64,000 bases of DNA from Quillaja saponaria (taxonomy: Eukaryota > Streptophyta > Magnoliopsida > Fabales > Quillajaceae): assembly GCA_029379385.1 (NCBI GenBank), contig CM055611.1, positions 22,038,092 to 22,102,091 on the forward strand, given 5' to 3'. The translations under genes and the position numbers were made by a program. Numbering within the stretch: the stretch's first letter is position 1; every line of letters begins with the position of its first letter. The notes beneath the pieces are model-generated. The model ran no database searches, was not told where the DNA came from, and was given only the letters and a program-made list of their open reading frames with translations. This document shows, piece by piece, positions 46,127 to 60,141 of the stretch.

Positions 46127-49100
46127 ATGACTTCTCGTGGTTCGTCCTCTTCTGCCAATGGCTTGCTTCCTGTTACCATCACCAGTAACCGTGACGACAT
46201 GGACTCTGGGAACCAATCCATGGAAGACGATGACGACCTGCTTGTGGATCCAAACGATCCTTTTGACATAGCAAACACCAAGAATGCGCCCCATGAGACG
46301 CTTAAGCGATGGAGGGTAAAGCAAATATTCCACTCAATGCCGTTTTCATTCCATGCATTCAAATTGCATTAACTATAAGGAAATGCATGTTTTCCATTGG
46401 GTTCTATTTGACAATGGAAGTATGGGAACGGCAATGCCATATGACTAGAGAATATATGTTTCAGTTTTCCATTGAAAATAAAGAATTCATGCAGTTTCTT
46501 GGAACTTGTTTATTTTATTTGTTTACACATTATACAAACTCCAGTATCGGATCGGATCATTGTCTAAAATTAGCTCTTTCCAAGGCCTTGGGCGGTGATG
46601 GTGATGGTCGATACATTCAAAAATGCATGTCCAATATCGTTAATGTTGTACTCCGATGTAGGGCCTCATGATTTAATTGGATCATCTGAAGTATTTGAAT
46701 AAGAGTCTTTCCCTGTTTTTCTGGTCCATGACCCTTTGCTTGTTCACACTTCATCATCGAAGCAACTACATTTGCTAATTTCTATTCCCATTCACAATCA
46801 ATGTTAAAGTTATCATTATTTTGTGCACTGCTCTTCTTTGACCTCTAGCTAGCTTTCAGCATGAGCAATATAGTAATCTACTGTTTCTTGGAGTTTGAAC
46901 TAAGAGCTTCAGTTATTTACAGCAAGCAGCACTGGTGCTCAATGCTTCCCGTCGGTTCCGCTATACTCTTGACTTGAGAAAGGATGAAGAGACAGACCAA
47001 AGAAGAAGGATGATTAGATCTCATGCACAAGTCATACGAGTAATGTCTTTTGATTTTAAAGAATTTTGCAATAACTTTTTTTCAACATTTTATTCTTTTC
47101 TAATCAACAGTTAGTTGTTATCATAGGCAGCATTGCTTTTCAGATTAGCTGGAGAACAGCAAATAGGTATGTTCCCTGTCTTATTACTATATCCCTCAAA
47201 TTGCTTCGATATGATGCTTACTTTGTGTTAATTACTTTATGCAGCTGGGAAAATGTTTTTTTTTTAATTATTAATAAACTTCCACTTATTGCAAATATAC
47301 ATAAAAGAAAATAATGACACAATAGCAACTACGGTTAGTTCATAGTGTAAATGTGGCAGAGGAGAACAAAACTGAAGAAAAAATGGTTAATTTTGGATTA
47401 CTGTGCTTCTTCTAGAGTTCGATAGTGTCATTTTTTTAAATGTGAACTTAGATTACGTCAGTTTCAGAACAAGCAGAGTCCTTTGATTGTCTACTAAGCA
47501 CCAACATGATTCCCCTCCTTTTCCTTTGCCATTTTCGTGTCTCTTGTGACATGATTTTACTTTGAAGGAGTGCAAATTATATGATGGTATGGTTTCCAGA
47601 TATTGGTATAAACCGGCACCGGCTCCTAAAATGATAAAGGAACATTGCTCTTTTTCTTTAACTTTTCTGTTTCTGCAAGTGAAATTCGTCATTAAATTTT
47701 CCTGGTAGAGCTATGTATTTGCGTGTGAATATATTCCTATAGCCAAATAATTATTTCCACTACATTTTATAATTGTAGCATATAGGCACTAAAGTTACTT
47801 TCTGTATTATTTTTATATTTGCAGAATTACATAATTACATCCATTTGTTTCTTGTTTAGCATTTTCAATTACTTAGTATCAATTGTAACACATATTTCAT
47901 ATCTTCTAGTGATAGGTTCCACTGTGGCACCCCCAACTCCAAGTGGTGACTATGCAATTGGTCTTGAACAACTTGCATCAATGACCAGGGATCATAATAT
48001 GTCTGCTTTGCAGCAATATGGAGGGGCAAGCATATAATGAAATCCTTTTTCCTTTTTACTTTACCTGACAAAGTATCTATCTCATTTGCTCATATCATGA
48101 ATGGTACTTCATCAGGTTAAGGGCTTATCCTCCATGCTGAAAACAAGTATTGAGAAAGGAATCCATGGGGATGATACTGATCTATTAAAACGGAGGAACG
48201 CATTTGGATCAAATACATATCCTCAGAAAAAAGGGCGAAGTTTCTTGGTATATTAACATAATGTCACTTTGTATGTTTTCCTTTTATATATTTCTTGCTA
48301 GTAGTGTTATCAATTCTTTGTGGTTTGTATTGCAGAGGTTCCTATGGGAAGCTTGGCAAGATCTTACCCTCATCATATTGATTTTTGCTGCTGTGGTGTC
48401 ATTGGCACTTGGAATAAAGACAGAGGTGAGCTTTACGTTTATATTAGCTCATTGTGATCAATAACATTAGCAGTTGATGCACTGTCTAATTGGTTTTCTT
48501 GAAAGATAGGAGTTTTAATGTGCAAAAATTAGGTTCTTTGCTGATGTAATTTTCACTCACTCGCTCACATAGAGGATGCCTCTGTTTAGGCAAACACTTA
48601 TGCTGAATCTATTGGACCTGGTAGTGTTACACATGAATAATTATTTTTTCTCTATTTCAATCCATATTACGAAATTTCAAAAAATGAACTAATAAGTTGG
48701 AGAGGAAATACTATGAGCAAAACAAATATCAAATATAACGTTGCATTTCTTTGTCGATTTTATCTTACTTTTTCACTCATTTTTTGACATAAAATTTTTT
48801 TCCCCCTTTTTTCTTTATAAAAAGTTGTTACTCTTAACTGAAAGTTTTATCTATATTTTCCCCACTTGGTATACCCCAGGGCTTGGAAGAAGGATGGTAT
48901 GATGGGGGTAGTATTGCCTTTGCAGTTTTACTTGTTATAGTCGTTACAGGTATTCTTTGATCAAGACATTGTTTTTCTGTTTTAATATGTCCATATATTT
49001 AGATGGAACAGAGATGTAATGGAATCCATAAGAAAAAATTCCACAAATTCTTCTTCTTCCACATAATTAAATAACCTCTGAATTTTTCCTTCACTTCACC

Positions 49101-52100
49101 TATCTTTTTCATTTTATGACTTTTCTTGTTTGCCCTTGCTGCTTTTGTTTACCAGCTGTTAGTGATTATCGACAATCACTGCAGTTCCAGAATTTGAATT
49201 CGGAAAAACAAAATATACAATTGGAGGTGTGTAACCTTATGCCAGGAAACCTTCATTCATTTCTGGGAGGTTCTGTTCTCCTTTTTCTTTGGGCAATGTT
49301 CATTTCTGGAATGCTAAATTGATCATTTACACTTGGAATGATATACAGGTCATGAGAGGTGGTAGAACTGTGAAGATCTCAATATTTGACATTGTTGTTG
49401 GTGATGTTGTACCTCTTAAAATAGGTGATCAAGTGAGTGCACTTAATGTCGCGGTTTGTTCCAATGGAAATCAGGTTTTGTTTATTTTCTACATGACTTA
49501 CTTCAATGGGTGTCCTTAGGTCCCTGCCGATGGAATCTTGATCACTGGGCATTCACTTTCCATTGATGAGTCCAGCATGACTGGCGAAAGCAAGATCGTG
49601 AGTGGTTTATATCTTCCAATGATCTAATGATCTGACTCTTAGTTCTTGTTAATCTTAAAAATGGATTGTTTTGCAGGTTCACAAGGATCATAAAGCTCCC
49701 TTTCTAATGTCTGGCTGCAAAGTAGCTGATGGAATTGGGACTATGCTGGTAAAACAATGTTATTTTTGTGTGCGTGCATAATTTGCTTGTGATTTGATAA
49801 AAACATGTTCCCTTCTATAACATTGTTTCTATCAGGTAACTGGTGTTGGTATCAATACTGAATGGGGATTGTTGATGGCAAGCATCTCTGAGGATAATGG
49901 TGAAGAGACTCCCTTGCAGGTCCACAACCCCCTCCCCTGCAAAAGTGAAAGAAAAAGGAAAAAGATAAATGTTTCTTTACTTAAACTTATATCCATGGTG
50001 TGTGATAGGTACGTTTGAATGGAGTTGCAACTTTTATAGGCATGGTTGGGCTCTCGGTAGCTATTTCTGTGCTAGCCATCCTTTTGGGCAGGTAAAGTTG
50101 CATATCATTGATGTATTTTATGTATCATTTCAATAAATTCCATGTCATCGTACCAGCTGTGATATGATTTTGGAATTTTAGATACTTTACTGGACATACG
50201 AAAAACTCTGATGGCACTATCCAATTTGTTTCTGGCAAGACTAGTATTAGTAATTCGATAGATGGGGTTATCAAAATCTTTACCATTGCAGTAAGTGCAC
50301 TTTCTGCTTTATGTTCTGCTACCTATGCACTTTCTCCACATTTCTCTTTTCCTTCTTTTTCTATTTTAAAGTTTCTTGACAAATTATAGAACCATGCAGG
50401 TTACTATTGTGGTTGTTGCAGTGCCTGAAGGTCTTCCTTTGGCTGTTACTTTGACGTAAGTAAACCCCTATTGATTACAAATTTAAAACAATTATGTAAT
50501 AAAACAAACAACATGGTGCTGAGGTTTTTGGATTTTCTTTTTCTTTAACTTTCTAATTTTTTCTCATACTTATACGCATGGAAGCTTGGCATATTCAATG
50601 CGGAAAATGATGGCTGATAAAGCCCTGGCAAGTAGCCTTTGGTTTTCACCACAATTTTTTTCTTCAATTGATTCACTTTCTATTTATTTTCATAACTCAT
50701 ATGTCCAACAATTTTGGATGTCCAGGTGCGACGGCTGTCAGCCTGTGAAACTATGGGCTCAGCAACAACGATTTGCAGTGATAAGACAGGAACATTGACC
50801 TTAAATCAGGTGGGTTCCACCCTATGAAGCTTGGATAATCGATTGAAAGCTTTCTTGTTATATTGTAGTATTCTACAACTGTCTGGTTATTATTTCTGAA
50901 ACTTCATATTATTGGACATGTCCATGATATGGCAGGGGTCAAAATTCAACTATTAGTCTCTTCTTATTTTTTTTTTTCCCAAAAAAAAAAAGAGTATTGG
51001 ATCAATTATGAACGTTGAAAACAGTTGGAGTCATTTTTGTAGGATGTCTGAGAGGTCATATTTAAAAGAGAAATGAACACAAAAATTAAGAGATGGCGAA
51101 TTAGAGAATGGGGAGAGTGAGTATATTAGGCTTTAAGATTATTGAGATTTTTTTCCAAGTTCTAAACGTTTTTTTTTTTTTTTTTTCATTTTCTTAATTT
51201 CACTTGAAACCTTGGTATATCAAGGTTGGAGTTAACTCATCTTTTGGCATTGCAGATGACTGTGGTTGAGACTTATGTTGGAAGGAGTAAAATGAATCCA
51301 CCAGATGACTCCTCGCAATTGCAACCATCAGTGTTATCCCTGCTAAATGAGGGTGTTGCACAGAATACCACTGGATATGTTTTTCTGCATAAGGTTTTGG
51401 TTTTCTTACTTCTTTTAATTACAGAATTTCATATGAGATTCTCTTTTCATAATAGATTGATGCTAAAATAAACTTTACAGTCCCCTGATGAACTCAGCAC
51501 TAATTTTCTTGGATTTAAATTTATGTAATGTTTGAGAGGACTCGTTTCTAGGGTTTATTCACACATAAGGGCATGCTTGAGGCATGCATTTATGTATCTA
51601 AGTGTGCATATCTATGTATCCTCTAGGACTTCTGAGACAAACCTAATGATAGTTCAGGGGTTTTATTTGCTTGCTTAATGCTGCCTAGGAAAACTTTTCC
51701 TGTGGGACTTTGTATAAGATCCACCAACTTCACATCTCTATTTAGAGAAGTGAGAATAGAAAAAAGTAAATTGAAATGGAAAAGGAGTTGTTATATACCT
51801 ATTGCAATTGATGCTGATTAGATTTTTAAGTTTGTTCTTGTTTTTTCTTACCCTTGGGCCAGCTTGTTGTTTGCTTGGAAAATAATTTTGCTGATTTATA
51901 GTTCTAAGCAAAATAAGGTGACTTATGATGCAATATTTTGGCAGGGTGGTGAAGAGGTAGAGGTTTCGGGATCACCTACAGAAAAGGCTATCCTTTCTTG
52001 GGCTGTCAAGGTATCTGTGTTTAATTTTATGTAGTCTTCGGTACTTTCTATTTTCCCTTTAGAGAAAAAATAAAATACTTTTGGGTTTATTTTGGCCATT

Positions 52101-55100
52101 GTGTTTGTATTGTAGTTGGGGATGAATTTTGATCTTACCAGATCTGAGTCAACTGTTCTCCATGTCTTCCCTTTCAACTCTGAGAAAAAGCGAGGTGGTC
52201 TTGCACTAAAACGGGTAACTAAAGCAATCTAAAGTCTAATTGCTTGATTTTTCTTCTGTCGTTTTGGGAAATTTACTGATTTAGTGAGGTTGTTATGTTA
52301 TTAGCTAGTGTTGTTGCTGGTAGAGAGTGAAACTACATTTTATTTTGCTATTGGAGAGTGAAACCGCATGCCATAGACTGTTTATATCGTTTTTCATGGT
52401 TTAGTAAATATCTTCTCTTGTAGTATTCTCTATGCTAATCACATTCTATGTCTTGTAATTTTTATGTCAGAAGGACTCTAAAGTTCATATACATTGGAAG
52501 GGAGCTGCAGAGATAGTTCTAGGATCATGTACACAATATCTGGACTCAAATGGCAGCTTGCAATCTATTGAAGAAGATAAGGTTGGGAATAGTGACTTTT
52601 GCTGAAACAATACTACTCTTCAAAAATGTTTTCTCAGAGAACCAAAATCATGATCACACCAACATATTCCCAATATATGTGGTTTCTGATAATTATAGTA
52701 GTTCACGATCCTTTAGAAAAATTATGAGGCATCGATTTATGCTGTTTTTCTCTTTGGCTTTAATCCTAGCAAGACCATGTGTGTTGTGATTGATTGCATC
52801 AAACAGTCCTACTATCAGGAAATACTTTAAAGTCATGGTTATAACCCTTCTGCAGGAGTTCTTCAGGACATCTATTGATAATATGGCTGCTAGCAGTTTG
52901 CGTTGTGTTGCCATTGCATACAGACCATATGATTTGGACAAAGTCCCCTCTGATGAAGAGCAATTGTCCCAATGGGCGTTACCTGAAGATAACCTTGTTT
53001 TGCTTGCTATTGTTGGTATAAAGGTAAACTTTTGAAGAAAGAAAGCATTCTCTTGTTACTATGAATTAAGATTGTTCCACTTTCTTCTATTTTCTATTAA
53101 CTATCAGAAATTGACCCTGGTTAATTCTTCCTTACGGGGAAGCTAATAATTATGTGTATTTCTAGGATCCCTGTCGTCCTGGTGTAAAAGATGCAGTGAG
53201 AGTATGCCGAGAAGCTGGTGTTAAGGTAGTTTATTAAATTTTAATCTAATGGATTTCTAATTTATGTACCATCTATGGTATTTTTATGTACTTTATACAC
53301 ATTTTCTAGAGTTTAGTGATTCAGAAGCACATACCCTGGTGATCAGAGGTATAACATCTCACTAAGATACATTTAAGAACAATGTTTTATGACTCTTTTG
53401 CTAACAATGTTCTTGATAGTATCAAAATATATGTAAGAATAGTCTATTTTCTGTTCTGGTATTATGGATAGTATCAGTATTAAATCTGAAAAAGCAATTA
53501 ATGGAACCGTGTTTGTGAATGGAAAAGGTACGCATGGTTACCGGAGACAATGTTCAAACAGCAAAAGCAATAGCTTTGGAGTGTGGGATACTTGCTTCAA
53601 ATCAAGATGCTTCGGAGCCAAATATAATTGAAGGGAAAACATTTCGTGCATTATCTGAAAAAGAAAGAGAGCAAGTTGCTAAGAGTATAACGGTATGCTA
53701 CAACGAGCATGATCTTTTATCAATCCAAAGCATTAGACATAAGTGTTCATTTAAAGATTGTTTTCTTTCCTGATCATTACCTCATGAATATTTGCCTTAC
53801 ATGATTGGGGAGGATAGATTAAATATTTTAACTTGCAAATTTTGGTTAGGTAATGGGGAGGTCTTCTCCTAATGATAAGCTTTTGCTAGTGCAAGCACTG
53901 CGTAAGGGAGGTGATGTTGTAGCTGTCACTGGGGATGGCACCAATGATGCTCCTGCACTTCACGAGGTTTGTCATTTTTAATGAACATTTACAATTTGTT
54001 AGGTCTGACATTTATACATAATTCTGTCTTATTCATTCTATATTTAAGCAGAATTACAAATGTATGGATCTGTATGGTTATGTGGCTGCACTTGCACTTC
54101 AATGTGGAAACTCTGCAGATATGATGGACAATTTTATAGTTATCAGCTTTAGTTGGTTGGTGCATTGTCGCATTGCAGATCATGATGTATGTTTGGAATA
54201 TATGCAGCCATGAGATGCATTCAGTTTTGCACAAAAGACTTTTTTTTTTTCTTTTTCTTTTATAGTAATAAATCCTGCCAATGACTTTTGCTTTGATGGC
54301 ACTTCATCCACAGCATGGTTAGAGGATGAGATTTTGGGTTTCCACTGGTGCAAAAGTGTGGGTTGCCAATTGGGTGGGAGGGAGAGGGAGTGGATGAAAA
54401 GATGCATATCTCATCGATTCCATGCTATTGTAATGTTGAAACATTCTGTATAATAAAAGTTGTTTTAGGACAATCATAGAGTTTCCTTGATGGTAACAAA
54501 TTCTCTCTTCTGCCTCTCCTGACAAAAACTGACAAAATTTGTTTTGATTGAGGTGTTATAATCCACACTTCAAAACTGTGTCACATTTTTAGTTGTAGTT
54601 GATCACGTGTTTAATCATTTTGTATTTTTAGGCAGATATTGGTCTCTCTATGGGCATTCAAGGAACTGAAGTTGCAAAAGAAAGCTCAGATATTATTATT
54701 CTTGATGATAACTTTGCTTCTGTAGTAAAGGTAAAATGAACATTGTATTTAATATTTATCCAAATGAGAATGTATTATAAAATCATTTCTTACCCTCCTT
54801 TCTTTCCCTTCTGCGAGTGCATGCAAGGGCCAGGTCACTAAAACCTGCCATGACAAAGTAGTGGGTATGACTAGGTTTTGGTCATATCTTAGAAGAGACA
54901 TATTCTGTCTTGGGACACAAGTCCTGACCTCATTGGTCCAATCTGCATGTTGTCTGAGATACGACTTCATTGTCCATGTAGGTTGTCCGCTGGGGGCGTT
55001 CTGTATATGCAAATATTCAGAAATTTATCCAGTTCCAGCTCACTGTTAATGTTGCTGCCCTTGTGATTAATGTTGTGGCAGCAGTATCCTCTGGAGATGT

Positions 55101-57290
55101 TCCTTTAAATGCAGTACAGGTCTCTCTCTCCTTGATCTCTCTTCCCTCCATTTTTTTAACATTATTAAACATTCAGCCATGGCCAATTGGCATGATTTTC
55201 TTTCTTTCCACTGATGTACTATCACTGGAGACATTTGTACTAAAGTTGTGACACCTCAATGATGAGAAGATTTTTTTATTCTAGTAATTAAGCTACATAA
55301 AATTGAGCAAGCATTAAGCTTGAATTGTCTGGTGTTTTTGTTGGAGGGAGCCAGCAGTTCAGTAATTCGCGTAGGAAAAAATAAGGATTAACTCTTGGAT
55401 TACTTGGATTGTAATTAGACTTCTTTTGGAAAACTTTTATTATGATCCAGAGAGAAGATTTTAAAATGTGATCTGCTTAATTCTTCAGGCCAAGAATGTC
55501 TTATGTAGCCTATATTTTCTTTTTCATGGATTGACTTTGGCATCATAGAAATGAATTGTGATTCTGATATGTATCCTCTTGTTACAGCTGTTGTGGGTGA
55601 ACCTAATCATGGATACACTTGGGGCACTTGCCTTGGCTACTGAACCACCAACAGACCGCCTTATGCACAGATCACCAGTTGGCCGAAGGTTTGGACTAAT
55701 TGTTTAAGTGATTATAATGCAGTCTTATATTACATTTATTAATCCAGTACTCTCAAGTCTCAAGTTAAATTGCGCAGATTTTTACTGTTACAGAAGTATA
55801 TAACCACCACACCTGAAGCTTCAGTTATGTTCACTTGTTGGTTGTACTGAATTGAACATTGATAATAGAATGTGATTGCTTTTCTTATATAGTAATTTCA
55901 ATCAAATTAAAACATGAGATTTATGGTGACTTATGTAGATTTAGTTTAGTATGATCTTTTTAGTAGTGTTTTTGAATTAATTGCTAAATACTTTCTTTCT
56001 TTGATCAATGGTGTAATGATTTTGTTTGGGTTTCAGGGAACCCCTTATAACGAATATCATGTGGAGGAATCTGTTCATACAGGTAAAGTTCAAGTTCAAT
56101 CCATAGCAAGACTTGTGTATATCGAACCCAAGCTTAGTTTATATGACTTTCAGGGTAGTCTTAAAATCGTTTTAATGGTTACTGCAGGCTATCTATCAAG
56201 TTAGTGTTCTGCTAGTCCTTAACTTCAGCGGCAAGAATATTCTTCAGTTGAATAATGACTCCAAGGCCCATGCCTTTGACGTGAAGAATACTCTGGTATT
56301 CAATGCATTTGTCTTCTGCCAAGTGAGTATAATTTTCTAAATGCATATATGTCTATAGGATTAGTTCCCGACTCAATGTGGGGAAGGGGAAATGGCAGTG
56401 GGAGTATCCAATTGCTGCTACATAAACTTAGCAACTTAACATTGATGAAAATTATCCTCCTCCCAACCATAAACAAAGAAAGAAAATGTGACAGAGAGGC
56501 AAAGAAGGAAAAATAGTATTTCAAGTGTGCATTTGCATAAGATCTGTTGTATTTCCATTTTATTGTGGGATGCAGCGCAAATACAATCTTTTAATTGTTC
56601 AATTTACAGATATTCAATGAATTCAATGCTCGAAAACCAGATGAAATGAATGTCTTCAAGGGAGTGACTAGGAACCACCTCTTCATGGGAATAGTTGGGA
56701 TCACCCTCGTGCTCCAGGTTAGCAGGCATTATGTTGTGTCACAGATTCTCATATATATTTGTGATTATATGTTTACATGCAGCTCACATTCTACTCGTAC
56801 TTGCCAGATAATTATCATCGAGTTCCTTGGAAAGTTTGCGTCAACAGTAAGGCTTGATTGGAAGCTGTGGCTTGTTTCTATTGGCATTGGAATTGTCAGG
56901 TTAGTTCTGTCACTCAATTAATTTTTATGGTGACTACTTATCCCAAAATTAAAAGGTTTGTTTTGCTAAAAACATTCCTGGGAGTACTTTGTTCTCAGCA
57001 TCAGAACCTTTGCATTCATAGTTTATTATGATATAATGAAATGTTGGTCATATATATATAGTTGTACCACATCTGTAAGCAACCTGATTGTTAGACCAAA
57101 ATATGGCATGGAACTATGGAAGTTGCTCTTGAATATTTTTGTGCAAAGGTTTCTGATACTAGCCTTCACTGCTCTTTTTCTGTCTTCTTACAGCTGGCCT
57201 CTTGCCATGGTTGGAAAATTGATTCCAGTTCCCAAAACACCAATCTCTAAGTACTTCACTAGGGCATTTAGGCGATGCAGAAGACCTTGA
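46127..57290 (+). CDS. ACA9: Autoinhibited plasma-membrane-type Ca2+-ATPase (P2B), ACA9/8/10 group
   Basis: 33 coding exons join in frame to 1,085 residues. They start at 46127, 46923, 47127, 47910, 48116, 48336, 48880, 49156, 49349, 49520, 49677, 49836, 50009, 50182, 50400, 50585, 50726, 51256, 51945, 52116, 52471, 52856, 53166, 53528, 53850, 54632, 54982, 55588, 56037, 56188, 56610, 56808 and 57194. The N-terminal autoinhibitory, calmodulin-binding region is on exon 2 ([16 protein letters not shown]). Pump signatures are TGES in [15 protein letters not shown] in TM4 (Ca2+ ligand Glu), the phosphorylated Asp in [21 protein letters not shown] at the ATP site, [25 protein letters not shown], and TM6 [14 protein letters not shown] (Asn/Asp ligands). 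It exports Ca2+ from the cytosol, activated by calmodulin. Length and synteny (At3g21180) favour ACA9, the pollen pump, over ACA8/10. Introns 4 and 16 use GC donors. Confidence 0.96.
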
Positions 57291-57798
57291 ACTACATAAC
57301 TTCCAGTCATCTGTTGTTTCGTATAAAAGGTCGAAAAGCATCACCAGCTAGTCAGTTACTCATGCACAGCAATATTACTAATCTGCATTGCTTGCCCCCA
57401 CAATTAGTTTGTAAAACTGCTACCATATACCCGAAACATGCAAGCAATATGTACTGACTTTCATTTACCCTTTTTTTTTTCTTCTGATTTTTGCTTCTTG
57501 TTTCTTGGAAGGTGGAGGAAGTTCAAAGTGTAAATGATAAAAGGTCACACAACTAGTATTACTAGTTAAAATGAAAAAAAAAAGAAGAGATTTGTTTCTT
57601 TTACTCTTCAACCATTTTCAGACTAGATCGAGATATTTCAATAAAAATGAGATTTGTTACACCTATGTAGTGGAGTACTTGGCATTTGAACTTCAGAAAA
57701 GTTTAATGTCCCAAATATTCAACGTAAAATAAAAATTCAAATTCCAATTCAAAAATAATACGAACGTCAATTTTAAACAATTAAGCTTTCTAATCTGA
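57291..57798. other. Intergenic between convergent ACA9 and ABHD17-like genes
   Basis: The 3' flanks of two convergent genes. The first ~250 bp is the presumed ATPase 3' UTR. No coding sequence or repeat stands out. Confidence 0.5.
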
Positions 57799-59218
57799 TC
57801 AATTGTTAAATCTTGTAGGTTGAAAACAGTTAAAGCTCTGCTTGTATCTTCGGATGTTTCTTTTTCCCTTCTTCACTTCAACCGAATCTCCTAACTTCTC
57901 TAACTCTCCAGAGTTCCCAATGCTGTAATCGATAAATGAGAATGAGCTTGTCCTTAAGCTCAATTCTACAGCATTTAAGAATTTCTCCAAATGTGAAAAG
58001 TACTTCGGATGTTCTTCTAAATTGTAATGGCCTCCTCCACTTAGCCATAAAGGCCTGTACTTGCATTGACACATGTTGTAAAGTCTTCTTCCGTGGGAAA
58101 AATCAATAATTTCATCTGAAGTTCCCTTCATTAAAACATGAAAAATGATTCAAAATCAGTACATAATTAATATTTTTTTTAATTAAAAAAAATCAGAGAA
58201 ACATAATCAACACAATGTACTTACATGAATGAACAATACAATACACTTTACTAGTGAGATTTTATCAATATTCTGCATCACAATAATAATATGTTTTCAA
58301 TACAAATTATTTAATAATGTAAACCACCAAATGTATTAATTTGAATAAGTAATAATAAAAAAAAAATTGACCTTATAAATGTCAAACCAAAATGTGTGCT
58401 TGACAGGGTACAATAACCTCATTCCTGATAGGAAAGCACCATGCAGAACAACAGCTCTTAGATTGTTTAAACGGGCCGCGAGTTCCAAAGTAGGACCACT
58501 TCCAATACATTGTCCGTACAAAATAATGTCTTCCTGCTTAGTCCCATAATTTTCTTCAAGACACTTTAATACGGCTTCAATATCACTGTACGTATTCTGT
58601 TCACTTGGCTGCATACATATATCATATGTACAAAATAAAAATTTGAAAGTGTAGACACAACATTAATAAATTGTTGAATTTAACTCAATTCAGATATATC
58701 AAAAGAGTGTGTTATATATATATATATAGCAATTTTTTTTTTTTTTTATTACCTTTCCAGATGATTGTCCATAGCCAGAATAATCATACCTATATAAATA
58801 GATAGATTAAACTCTTAAAAAAAGCTGGGGTATTGTAATTAATAAATATATTATATAAGAAAATGGAAAGAGAAGAAATAATTAGAACTTACCCAATGAC
58901 GTTGACATTTAAACGATCACTAAGGTTGATGTAATGTTTATAGATCGTACCCAAATCAGCAGCATTTTCATGAGAGTAAAGAATGGTTACTTTGGTCATG
59001 GGTTTTGCAGTAACATAGAATGCTATAATCTGATTTCCATGGCGTGTCTTCAATTTCAGAATTTCGACGTTTTCAGCATGAACATCCACGTCGCTAAGAC
59101 GAAGACGAGGATCCAACAGTAAACGTCTACTCTTTTCTTCTTGAGATATAATGTAGGATGGTGGAGTTGGAGGTGAGAAAGCCATTTTTGAAGCCAATGA
59201 TGAACTTACTCCACCCAT
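57799..59218 (-). CDS. ABHD17-like alpha/beta hydrolase with altered active site
   Basis: Five exons join in frame: 59218-58893, 58789-58753, 58608-58372, 58272-58225 and 58125-57799. The product is 324 residues. MGGVSSSLASKMAF is taken as the start because it matches the family N-terminus; an upstream in-frame start at 59287 is less likely. Family blocks are clear: YDYSGYGQSSGKPSEQNTYS, DIEAVLKCLEENYGTKQEDI, YPVKHTFWFDIYKNIDKI, HGTSDEIIDFSHGRRL and GGGHYNLEEHP. In this family the enzymes are serine hydrolases related to the protein depalmitoylases ABHD17 of animals and plant WAV2-like proteins. Two active-site changes are seen. The nucleophile elbow reads GQCIGSGP (Cys for Ser) and the oxyanion segment reads YSHENAADLG (HE for HG). 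Asp and His of the triad are kept. Activity is therefore uncertain. The neighbour genes give no functional hint. Confidence 0.9.
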
Positions 59219-60141
59219 ATTGTTACTATTTTTCTCTCTAAGTAGGGATGATATTGCTATGTACGAACTCCAATTCAGTATTCCCAATGAAGTTTCTAAT
59301 TTGTTTGGTTGTTTTTATAGTATAGACACAAAAAATTAAACCCTAAAATTATGGGATTGTAATTTTGTGATTGATTAATAAAGTTAATTATAATCGATGC
59401 AATTTGGTGCATGACTATGTGTAGCTCTTTCATTTCCGATTCTTAATTGGAACTCACATTTTGTCTATTGATGAGGAAATATATAATGCAAGTGATAGAC
59501 GTGAAATTAATTAATCTCATACAAAATAACAAATGTGGAATTGTGATTACATTCCTTCAACTATCAATTTGAGAAAATTAAGGAGATCAAAGAAAATCAT
59601 TACCATGTATAACTATAAGGGCCAAAACAAAATAATACGATATTTTATAATTATTTGTTTTTGTATAATCCACTTTTTCATCCTAATTAAACTATCATAC
59701 CACATCTCACAAATTTTGTTGGGTTGAACTGTGCTAGGTGGCTCAGTATTAGCTTGATTCTTGTTGACGTTTGAGTAAAATGCTATATCTTAAGAATATT
59801 TAGTAAGTATAATAGGAAATTGTTGGAGTGGTTGGTGATTTACTTGTTAAATAGAAAATCGCCTAGATCAAGGCAATTTATTAGTAAATAAAAAATAAAT
59901 GGTCGAAAGGAAAAATAAGAATAGTAGTAAACAAATCTGCCATTAATATGAAAAAGATATTCTGATTCGGGAATACATTTCTAGCAAAATTTAAGCTAAC
60001 AAATTTAATATTAATATTAATATTCCTTCATCAATCATCAAACATTTACATCCAAATAAAAACTGATTCTTCTTTCCCCTATCAAAACCAGGCATCAACT
60101 GCTAATTTTAGCAAAACCCAGGCAGCTGTTAATTATTAATT
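59219..60141. other. Shared upstream region of the hydrolase gene and unknown gene A
   Basis: Divergent 5' flanks. From about 59950 to 60030 the sequence (agatattctgattcggg, then taagctaaca, then aatattaat and tattcctt) resembles the promoter of gene B at about 62605-62710, which suggests a duplicated promoter. No other gene is seen. Confidence 0.5.

Noticed and set aside
46055..46362. Minus-strand frames over the Ca2+-ATPase first exon
   Set aside because: Shadows of the coding exon and 5' UTR; the plus strand carries the recognisable ACA N-terminus.
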